14,055 bases of DNA from NCBI GenBank assembly GCA_964352785.1, contig CAYGTI010000038.1, positions 1 through 14,055 on the forward strand, written 5' to 3'. Position numbers and translations under genes: made by a program. This DNA is from JACOMS01 sp964352785 (GTDB lineage Bacteria > Pseudomonadota > Alphaproteobacteria > Caulobacterales > Maricaulaceae). The notes beneath the pieces are model-generated. The model was given only the letters and a program-made list of their open reading frames with translations, was not told where the DNA came from and searched no databases. This document shows, one piece after another, positions 1 to 5,182 of this stretch (position 1 is its first letter; every line of letters begins with the position of its first letter).

Positions 1-2
1 GA

Positions 3-77
3 TGGTGCCGCGAGGGAGAATTGAACTCCCGACCTCATCATTACCAATGATGCGCTCTACCACTGAGCTACCGCGGC
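3..77 (-). tRNA. tRNA-Thr (anticodon GGT)
   Basis: Read on the minus strand, this folds as a complete tRNA cloverleaf. The 7-bp acceptor stem starts GCCGCGG, the D arm contains AGCTCAGTGGTAGAGC, and the anticodon stem CATCA/TGATG encloses the loop TTGGTAA, giving anticodon GGT (threonine, ACC/ACU codons). The T arm carries GGTTCAATTC-like sequence (seen as GAGTTCAATTCTC), followed by the discriminator base A and a genomically encoded CCA (plus-strand tgg at 3-5). There is no intron. The gene lies downstream of kdsD on the same strand, with about 196 bases between them. Confidence 0.96.
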
Positions 78-273
78 CTATATGACGTGTGCCATCTCAT
101 GGATAGGATTAAGCACATCTGTGAACGTTCGGGTTAAGCCGAACTTGGGCGTAGATACAACATTTGCAAAAAGCCGCAAGTCATTTTGGCCTCACGGCAG
201 ATCAAAATATTTGCTGTGTAATTCCAGCGTGGCTCTGTTGAAAAGGTATGCGGTAAATATCCTGTTCGGATAA
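78..273. other. Intergenic region between kdsD and tRNA-Thr
   Basis: This stretch holds no gene I can support. A 63-codon open frame on the plus strand (82-273) has no ribosome binding site and no recognisable family. It contains a small inverted repeat, GTTCGG-N6-CCGAAC (127-144), directly preceded by the palindrome GAACGTTC (123-130). A promoter for the minus-strand tRNA should lie near 78-130, but I could not identify convincing -35 and -10 boxes. No hairpin with a T-tract was found downstream of kdsD. Confidence 0.5.
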
Positions 274-1218
274 TTACAGGACGCCCAGAGCGAGAAAGTC
301 ATGAATATGGAGGATGCCAACAGGTTCTTCATCCTCACAAACAAAAAGAGTCGTAATATGCCTTTGACTAAGAATGGCTAAAGCCTCGGCAGCCAGCGTG
401 CTTCGCGAGACATATACGGGATTGCGGCTCATAATGTCCGACGCGCGCTTCTGGGTAATATCATCAGATAAGTTACGGCGAATATCACCATCGGTGATGA
501 CGCCTTGAATTTCACGGCCTTCAATGACGGCAATACAGCCAAAATTATTTTCAGCTATGATGCGTATGATGTCAGAAACGGGTGTACTGGGGGTGCACAG
601 GGGTAAACGGTCTGCCTTATTCATAACATCGCCCACTTTGCGCAGGCCTGCGCCGAGTTTTCCGCCGGGGTGGAAATTCTTGAAATTATCGGCCTTGAAG
701 CCTTTGTCCCGCAGCAGCGCGACAGCTAAGGCGTCGCCCAGCGCAAGGGTCATAGTGGTTGAAGTCGTAGGCGCGCGCGTTTCTCCGCAGGCTTCCGCCG
801 ATTTTGGTAATAGAAGACAAGCTTTTGACGCCTTGGCCAAAGCCGAATTTGGGCCTGATGTAATTCCAATCAGTGGTATGTCAAAGCGGCTACAATAATC
901 AATAATAACGCCAAGCTCTGACGTCTCGCCGGAGTTTGAAATAGCGAGAACAACATCATTTCGGGAAATCATCCCAAGGTCGCCGTGGCTGGCTTCGCCT
1001 GGATGGACAAAGTTCGCGGGCTCTCCAGTTGAGGCCAGAGTTGCGGCGATCTTGCGGCCAATGTGACCTGATTTGCCCATGCCCGAGACAATGATCCGTC
1101 CTGATGAGGCATTAATCAGCGAAATGGCGGTTTCAAACGCCATGGGCAGGGTGTTGCCTGGCGTGCGGGAGAAAGCCTTGGAGAGGGCTGCGAGGCCGCC
1201 GATCTCTAAATCGACCAC
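274..1218 (-). CDS. kdsD: D-arabinose-5-phosphate isomerase (SIS + tandem CBS), KdsD/GutQ type
   Basis: This enzyme converts D-ribulose 5-phosphate to D-arabinose 5-phosphate, the first committed step towards KDO for lipopolysaccharide inner core. The 314-residue product has an N-terminal SIS sugar-isomerase domain (about 25-180) and two CBS modules (about 195-314), the usual length and order. The residues expected for catalysis can be placed: K49 in GMGKSGH, E98 in ISNSGETSE, E146 in CGETRAPTTSTT, and H183 in FHPGGKLG. The reading frame opens at a TGA (1258-1260), and the first standard start after it is GTG at 1216-1218, so GTG is chosen. No strong Shine-Dalgarno lies in front of it, and ATT or ATC codons slightly upstream cannot be excluded. 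The gene is divergent from the murA block; a weak promoter-like pair (TTGATC-N18-AATATT) lies upstream. GutQ-type paralogues share this architecture, but the setting beside cell-envelope genes favours KdsD. Confidence 0.9.
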   Translation of the reverse strand: MVDLEIGGLAALSKAFSRTPGNTLPMAFETAISLINASSGRIIVSGMGKSGHIGRKIAATLASTGEPANFVHPGEASHGDLGMISRNDVVLAISNSGETSELGVIIDYCSRFDIPLIGITSGPNSALAKASKACLLLPKSAEACGETRAPTTSTTMTLALGDALAVALLRDKGFKADNFKNFHPGGKLGAGLRKVGDVMNKADRLPLCTPSTPVSDIIRIIAENNFGCIAVIEGREIQGVITDGDIRRNLSDDITQKRASDIMSRNPVYVSRSTLAAEALAILSQRHITTLFVCEDEEPVGILHIHDFLALGVL

Positions 1219-1322
1219 GGACTGGGCTATTTTTGTGTGATCAATGATGACGCGCTCTCATTCGTCTGGTTAAATATTGGAATGGGGTTTGGATATGATC
1301 AAATGTAAATCATGTCCAGCCG

Positions 1323-1359
1323 TATCTGTTGCTCAGCAGGCCGAGTGGCGTAACAGATA
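1323..1359. repeat. Inverted repeat upstream of the small ORF and murA
   Basis: The 8-base arms TATCTGTT (1323-1330) and AACAGATA (1352-1359) are perfect reverse complements around a 21-base loop. The sequence TATAGT, close to a -10 box, begins within the right arm (1358-1363), but I see no matching -35. The repeat lies in the divergent region between kdsD and the small basic protein gene. It could be an operator for a dimeric regulator or a leader-RNA hairpin. Confidence 0.4.
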
Positions 1360-1406
1360 TAGTCATAGGACTTGAAAACAAGAGGGATTTGGGCGTATCA
1401 AGCGGT

Positions 1407-1568
1407 ATGAGTAAAGATGATGATGCCGAGGCGCAAAAAAGCCGCAAAAAAGCCGAGCGCGACACTAGGCTGGCAAAAAATCTGAGGGATAATTTGCGGC
1501 GCCGCAAAGCCGTGGGCCGTAAATTAAAAGAGTGTCCGCCCGTGACTCTCGCCCCTGAATCGCCCTAG
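1407..1568 (+). CDS. Small basic hypothetical protein upstream of murA
   Basis: This is a 53-residue, highly charged, probably soluble and helical protein, with about 16 Lys/Arg residues. Its core, with the segment LRDNLRRRKAVGRKLK, resembles short basic proteins found just upstream of murA in other alphaproteobacteria (recalled pattern, not searched). There is no signal peptide or membrane segment. The frame is open further upstream to a TTG at 1329, but ATG 1407 is preferred because the earlier codons look unlike the charged body of the protein. It ends 69 bases before murA and is probably co-transcribed with it. The function is unknown; the basic composition would suit nucleic-acid or ribosome binding, but that is inference. 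Confidence 0.6.
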   Translation: MSKDDDAEAQKSRKKAERDTRLAKNLRDNLRRRKAVGRKLKECPPVTLAPESP

Positions 1569-1604
1569 TGAAGTCACAATATAAGCTATGATAGATGGTC
1601 ATTT

Positions 1605-1624
1605 GCTGATGAATTATAATCAGC
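1605..1624 (+). promoter_or_regulatory. Small hairpin with TATAAT abutting the murA ribosome binding site
   Basis: GCTGAT (1605-1610) and ATCAGC (1619-1624) form a 6-bp stem with an 8-base loop, immediately before the murA Shine-Dalgarno GAGGA (1625-1629). The hexamer TATAAT (1615-1620) overlaps it and would place a start site about 10 bases before the ATG. No good -35 box lies 16-18 bases upstream, so a promoter here is uncertain. Confidence 0.3.
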
Positions 1625-1637
1625 GAGGATAAACACT

Positions 1638-2906
1638 ATGGACAAAATTGTTATTGAAGGCGGGTACCCGCTCAACGGTGAGATCAAAATCAGCGGCGCA
1701 AAAAACTCAGCGATAAAGCTGATGGCTGTTTGCTTGCTGACGGATCAACCTGTTGAGTTGACCAATATGCCGCGCCTACGCGACACGCGTTTTATGGGGC
1801 ACCTTCTTGCCCACATGGGTGTCATGGTCGAAGAGGGCCCCGGTGACCGCATGGCCCTTCATGCCAAGTCTTTGACATCAACAACCGCGCCATATGATTT
1901 GGTACGCAAAATGCGCGCGACCTTTAATGTGTTGGGGCCACTTTTGGCAAGGGCTGGGCAAGCCAAGGTGTCTTTACCCGGTGGCTGCGCTATTGGCGCA
2001 CGGCCTGTAGATTTACACCTTAAAGCGCTCGAAGCCCTCGGCGCGGATATTCGCCTTGAAGAGGGGTATGTTATAGCCTCAGCTAAGGATGGTCTGCGCG
2101 GGGCAAATATTACATTCCCGTTCATTAGCGTCGGCGCGACTGAGCATGCCTTGTTGTCGGCGGTACTGGCCAGCGGCGAAACTGTGCTGAATAATGCAGC
2201 CCGAGAGCCCGAGATTATAGATCTGGCGGAGTGCCTCAACGCTATGGGCGCAAAAATTACGGGAGCAGGGCGATCCGAAATACGCATTGAGGGCGTCAAA
2301 AGCCTGAATGGAATTTCTTATGCTGTTGTTCCTGACCGGATTGAGGCCGGCACCTATGCGCTCGCAGCCGCAACAGCGGGCGGATCTGTGCGTTTGGTCA
2401 ATCTGCGCCATCAACATTTAGGGTCCTTGTGGCCTTTGATCGCCCAAGCCGGGGCCAAAGTCAGTCTTGATGAAAACTCCGTCACGATTTCCAGAAATGG
2501 GAACCGGCTCAAAGCTGTCGATATGGAAACCCAAGCCTATCCCGGCTTCCCAACGGATCTTCAGGCGCAGTTCATGGCCATGATGACTTTGGCGGACGGC
2601 GTCTCGATTATCAGAGAAAATATTTTTGAAAACCGTTTCATGCATTGTCCGGAGCTCTCCCGAATGGGAGCAAATATTACTGTCAGCGGTCGCGAAGCTG
2701 TGGTGCGCGGGGTCGCGCAGCTTCACGGGGCACCCGTCATGGCAACGGATTTACGCGCATCTGCCTCTTTGATCGCGGCAGGACTTGCTGCGAGGGGAAA
2801 AACAACCGTCGGGCGCGTTTATCATCTTGACCGCGGCTTTGAACACATTGAAATTAAGCTTGGACAATGCGGAGCCAAAATAGCACGGATGCCTGATGAC
2901 GGATAA
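1638..2906 (+). CDS. murA: UDP-N-acetylglucosamine 1-carboxyvinyltransferase (MurA)
   Basis: MurA transfers enolpyruvate from PEP to UDP-GlcNAc, the first committed step of peptidoglycan precursor synthesis in the cytoplasm. The 422-residue protein has the standard length and the two-domain EPSP-synthase-like fold. Visible family motifs are SGAKNSA with K22 (matching the E. coli K22), the KMRATFNVLGPLLAR segment (88-104), and the catalytic loop LPGGCAIGARPVDLH with C117 (equivalent to C115, the residue alkylated by fosfomycin) and R122. The Cys form predicts intrinsic fosfomycin sensitivity of the enzyme. Start ATG 1638 is supported by GAGGA nine bases upstream. The 3' end overlaps the next gene by 11 bases. 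FNV in place of the common ILV before LGPLLAR appears to be an alphaproteobacterial variant. Confidence 0.97.
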   Translation: MDKIVIEGGYPLNGEIKISGAKNSAIKLMAVCLLTDQPVELTNMPRLRDTRFMGHLLAHMGVMVEEGPGDRMALHAKSLTSTTAPYDLVRKMRATFNVLGPLLARAGQAKVSLPGGCAIGARPVDLHLKALEALGADIRLEEGYVIASAKDGLRGANITFPFISVGATEHALLSAVLASGETVLNNAAREPEIIDLAECLNAMGAKITGAGRSEIRIEGVKSLNGISYAVVPDRIEAGTYALAAATAGGSVRLVNLRHQHLGSLWPLIAQAGAKVSLDENSVTISRNGNRLKAVDMETQAYPGFPTDLQAQFMAMMTLADGVSIIRENIFENRFMHCPELSRMGANITVSGREAVVRGVAQLHGAPVMATDLRASASLIAAGLAARGKTTVGRVYHLDRGFEHIEIKLGQCGAKIARMPDDG

Positions 2907-3327
2907 ATTAAGACTCAAAGCTGCGGGCGAAGACGACCTCAAGGTTATCTCTTCGGCGCTGCAAGATGCCATCACGCGCATTGGTGATATAAACTACGCG
3001 CCGAAAGCCCGTGCGTTAACACTTCGCCTGACCCGGTTTCGTCATGAAGACGAGAATGCATCCCAGCGCATATTAACGGCCCTGCGGATTGACGGTGTTC
3101 TGTCTCTCAAGACCAATGGCATCACTCAATCTGACCCTGACGCGATGACAGTGTTACTCTCAATCGTGTTTGAGGCCGATGATGAACCGCCGGGAGGGAA
3201 GCTTCACCTTATATTCGCCGGCGGTGGGGCACTCCTTGCTCATGTTGAATGCTTGGATGTACTGCTTGCGGATATGTCCGACCCTCGCCAGACCGATAAA
3301 CTGCCTTTGCATCCGGTCTCGCACTGA
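2896..3327 (+). CDS. DUF2948 family protein
   Basis: This 143-residue soluble protein has no signal peptide or membrane segment. The N-terminal half, with LRLKAAGEDDLKVISSALQD, then RIGDINYAPKARALTLRLTRFRHED, matches my memory of the DUF2948 family, which is found in alphaproteobacteria just downstream of murA. Its length is close to the family's usual 140-160. The start overlaps the murA end by 11 bases, and its own stop overlaps the ATG of the following gene (TGATG at 3325-3329), which suggests translational coupling along the operon. The biochemical function is unknown. The constant link to murA suggests a housekeeping or envelope-related role, but nothing in the sequence shows catalysis. 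Confidence 0.85.
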   Translation: MTDKLRLKAAGEDDLKVISSALQDAITRIGDINYAPKARALTLRLTRFRHEDENASQRILTALRIDGVLSLKTNGITQSDPDAMTVLLSIVFEADDEPPGGKLHLIFAGGGALLAHVECLDVLLADMSDPRQTDKLPLHPVSH

Positions 3328-3818
3328 TGTCAGAAACTCCGCTCGACAATGATCACTATATTATCGAGCTCAACATTGATCCTGAAAGTTTGCCGGCTAC
3401 AAGCCCGGAAATGCAGCATGAACGCCGTGTTGCCGTGTTTGACCTTTTAGAAGAAAATGAATTCCGCCCGCTGGATAGCCCGTCTGGCCCTTATATCGTC
3501 AATATCCTGTTGGAAGACAGTAGCCGGCTTGTGTTTGATGTGAGCCGTTCAACAGGGAGCGACAGGGGGCGTTACGCCCTATCGTTGTCGCCCTTTCGCC
3601 GCATCGTCAAAGATTATTTTATGATTTGCGAGAGCTACCACAATGCTATCCGAACAGCGACATCAGCCCAAATTGAAGCGATTGATATGGGGAGGCGAGG
3701 GCTGCATAATGAAGGCTCACGTCTTTTGACTGACACGCTCCGAAATTCAATTGAGATCGAGTTCAATACTTCCCGGCGATTATTTACGCTGATTTGCTCT
3801 TTGCACAGGCGGCCTTGA
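3327..3818 (+). CDS. UPF0262 family protein
   Basis: This 163-residue protein carries the strongly conserved UPF0262 segments: HERRVAVFDLLEENEF (27-42), SPFRRIVKDYFMICESYHNA, IEAIDMGRRGLHNEGSRLL and, near the end, RRLFTLICSLH. The family is characteristic of alphaproteobacteria, and its function is not established. No catalytic motif, signal peptide or membrane segment is evident. Start ATG 3327 overlaps the preceding stop by one base, and the same TGATG arrangement joins its own stop to the next gene at 3818. In Rhizobiales hisD commonly lies between the DUF2948 and UPF0262 genes; here the two are directly coupled. Confidence 0.93.
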   Translation: MSETPLDNDHYIIELNIDPESLPATSPEMQHERRVAVFDLLEENEFRPLDSPSGPYIVNILLEDSSRLVFDVSRSTGSDRGRYALSLSPFRRIVKDYFMICESYHNAIRTATSAQIEAIDMGRRGLHNEGSRLLTDTLRNSIEIEFNTSRRLFTLICSLHRRP

Positions 3819-4261
3819 TGGTAAAATCATCACCAGCACCTGGGTCAATTCTTTTCGTTTGTTATCTTAACTCTATTCGTTCTCCGATCGCAGAAGGCTT
3901 GATGAAAAAACGCTTTGGTACAGAGACTTACGTGCAGTCTTGCGGGTTGGCGGCTGGCGAAATTGATGACCTGATGGTCGCAATCATGTCTGAAAAAGGC
4001 ATCGATATGTCGGCGCATAATTCACGGACTTTAGATGAGTTGGGTGATGCTTCTTTTGATGTCGTTATAACCTTCACTGCAGCGGCAGGCGAAGCCGCAA
4101 AAGCATATTTTGAAGATACAGACACACTTATTGAAGTTTGGCCAACTCCGGATCCTACGGCCGGAACTCTGGATGTCCGCTCAATGATGAATAATTACAG
4201 GGCTGTACGGGATTACATTGATGGACGCCTTGCGCGCCGATTTACATCTAAATCAGCATAA
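3818..4261 (+). CDS. Low-molecular-weight phosphotyrosine phosphatase / arsenate reductase-fold protein
   Basis: This 147-residue protein has the LMW-PTPase fold. The P-loop is CYLNSIRS (C15 to S22), which keeps the CX5RS phosphate-binding signature with nucleophile C15 and R21. The acidic catalytic loop is present as WPTPDPT, with D112 the likely general acid. The family next to infA in alphaproteobacteria has a similar CGMNAIRSP-type loop. It may act on phosphotyrosine or another phosphoester; an arsenate reductase role is less likely because no ars genes are near and only two cysteines (C15 and C42) are present. The TGATG overlap at 3816-3820 fixes ATG 3818 as the likely start; the in-frame TTG at 3794 would need a 25-base overlap. 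The stop is followed directly by a hairpin. Confidence 0.85.
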   Translation: MVKSSPAPGSILFVCYLNSIRSPIAEGLMKKRFGTETYVQSCGLAAGEIDDLMVAIMSEKGIDMSAHNSRTLDELGDASFDVVITFTAAAGEAAKAYFEDTDTLIEVWPTPDPTAGTLDVRSMMNNYRAVRDYIDGRLARRFTSKSA

Positions 4262-4288
4262 AGGGCTGTTTTTTTCCAAAAAAGCCCT
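4262..4288 (+). terminator. Hairpin between the phosphatase gene and infA, possible attenuator or terminator
   Basis: AGGGCT-G-TTTTTT pairs with AAAAAAGCCCT across a short TCC loop, leaving one mismatch, and starts right after the preceding stop codon. A run of T downstream is missing, so it is not a standard intrinsic terminator on the plus strand. TATATA (4288-4293) follows at once and could be a -10 box for infA, although no good -35 is visible. Confidence 0.4.
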
Positions 4289-4333
4289 ATATAGGCCTCG
4301 AAGCATCATTATGCGTAATAAAGGAACAGACAT

Positions 4334-4354
4334 ATGAGATTTAATCTTGGCTAA
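4334..4354 (+). other. Six-codon out-of-frame ORF (MRFNLG) overlapping the infA start
   Basis: ATG 4334 is preceded by AAAGGA (4320-4325) at good spacing and opens a frame of six codons that stops at TAA 4352-4354, inside the first codons of infA. The infA TTG start (4347) therefore lies within this tiny ORF in another frame. It may be a translated leader peptide coupled to infA. Alternatively, the GAG at 4336-4338 may simply serve as the Shine-Dalgarno for the TTG eight bases downstream. Confidence 0.3.
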
Positions 4355-4568
4355 AGAAGACCTGCTGGAGTTTGAAGGAGAAGTGATGGAGCTTCTGCCT
4401 AACGCGACATTCCGCGTTCGCCTTATGGCGAATGATCATGAAATTATCGCGCACACAGCGGGCCGCATGCGGAAAAACCGCATCCGGGTTCTTGCCGGTG
4501 ACAAAGTTACCGTTGAGATGACCCCTTACGACCTTTCCAAAGGACGTATTACCTATCGCTTTAAATAG
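4347..4568 (+). CDS. infA: Translation initiation factor IF-1
   Basis: IF-1 binds the ribosomal A site during 30S initiation together with IF-2 and IF-3. The 73-residue product is a single OB-fold (S1-like) domain covering almost the whole chain, with the near-invariant segments LPNATFRVRL, IIAHTAGRMRKNRIRVLAGD and MTPYDLSKGRITYRFK. The start must be TTG 4347: the frame has a TGA at 4335-4337, no ATG or GTG lies between, and the protein then begins MAKEDLLEFEG exactly as the family does. TTG is unusual for such an abundant factor. It follows a hairpin and a gap of 85 bases, so it probably has its own promoter and leads the infA-maf-RNase-yacG set. Confidence 0.96.
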   Translation: MAKEDLLEFEGEVMELLPNATFRVRLMANDHEIIAHTAGRMRKNRIRVLAGDKVTVEMTPYDLSKGRITYRFK

Positions 4569-4580
4569 TTTTGCCGCCAA

Positions 4581-5168
4581 ATGAGCGGCTCCTCGAACAA
4601 GCGCCTCATCCTTGCGAGCGCATCTCCGCGAAGACTTGACCTGCTCGGCCAAATTGGCGTGAAACCTCACGCAGTTGTGCCGGCTGATATAAACGAAGAC
4701 CCTATGACGGGCGAACTGCCCTGTGGTCATGCGCTCAGGCTGGCACAAGAAAAGGCTACGGTCATTTCTACGCGTTATTCCGGCGACATTATTCTTGCTG
4801 CGGACACTGTGGTGGGGGTTGGTCGCCGTATACTGCTCAAAACAGAGACCGAAGATGAAGCCCGTATGTGCCTTGAAATGATGTCGGGGCGTGGCCACAG
4901 AGTTTTCACTGGCGTGGCGCTCATCAACTCAGACGGCATTATGAAACACCGTGTTGTTGAAACGCGGTTACGTATGAAACGTTTATCGGTTCAAGAGATT
5001 GATTATTATATCGACAGCAAAGAGTGGCAAGGCAAAGCCGGCGGGTATGGAATTCAAGGTTATGCGGGGGCTTTCATCGAACAAATCGTCGGCTCTTATA
5101 CCAATGTAGTCGGGCTGCCCTTGTTCGAGACGCGAAACCTTTTAATCAGCGCCGGAATTATATCATGA
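4581..5168 (+). CDS. Maf family nucleoside triphosphate pyrophosphatase (YhdE-like)
   Basis: Maf proteins hydrolyse non-canonical or pyrimidine nucleoside triphosphates (dTTP/UTP and modified forms) to monophosphates and have been linked to septum inhibition. The 195-residue protein has the standard length and motifs: LASASPRRLDLL (11-22), D75 in AADTVV, K152 in GKAGGYGIQGYAGAFIE, and the closing SYTNVVGLPLFET. The ADTVV and SYxxVVGLPL signatures put it closer to E. coli YhdE (dTTP/UTP) than to YceF (7-methyl-GTP). Start ATG 4581 lies 12 bases after the infA stop with no clear Shine-Dalgarno, so translation may depend on coupling to infA. Confidence 0.93.
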   Translation: MSGSSNKRLILASASPRRLDLLGQIGVKPHAVVPADINEDPMTGELPCGHALRLAQEKATVISTRYSGDIILAADTVVGVGRRILLKTETEDEARMCLEMMSGRGHRVFTGVALINSDGIMKHRVVETRLRMKRLSVQEIDYYIDSKEWQGKAGGYGIQGYAGAFIEQIVGSYTNVVGLPLFETRNLLISAGIIS

Positions 5169-5182
5169 GAATTTTACCGTGA
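5165..5182 (+). other. Five-codon ORF (MRILP) bridging the maf stop and the RNase start
   Basis: ATG 5165 overlaps the maf stop as ATGA (5165-5168), and its TGA stop (5180-5182) overlaps the GTG start of the next gene as GTGA (5179-5182). It could carry ribosomes from one gene to the next. The simpler reading is that GAG at 5167-5169 acts as the Shine-Dalgarno for GTG 5179 at nine bases. Confidence 0.25.

Noticed and set aside
3..77. tRNA-Thr as an integration site for a mobile element
   Set aside because: The tRNA 3' end faces the window edge, and no integrase, duplicated tRNA end or foreign-looking sequence is visible.
123..144. GAAC and GTTC copies near 123-144 as a possible second LexA box
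   Set aside because: The half-sites are not in direct repeat with a 7-base spacer (GAACGTTC is a palindrome without spacer), so they do not fit the operator seen at 10013-10027.
231..244. GGCTCTGTTGAAAA, similar to the terminal repeat of IS6-family insertion sequences
   Set aside because: There is only one short end, with a mismatch to the common GGCTCTGTTGCAAA form, no partner repeat, no transposase remnant and an intact kdsD directly beside it. Chance similarity is more likely.
82..273. 63-codon plus-strand open frame between tRNA-Thr and kdsD
   Set aside because: No ribosome binding site, no recognisable family, and it runs into the convergent kdsD 3' end. Probably a random open frame.
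524..898. 124-codon plus-strand frame inside kdsD
   Set aside because: It is antisense to a conserved enzyme with all catalytic residues in place; a shadow frame.
4341..4898. 185-codon minus-strand frame opposite infA and maf
   Set aside because: It lies across two well-conserved genes on the other strand and the intergenic gap; the translated product shows no family features.
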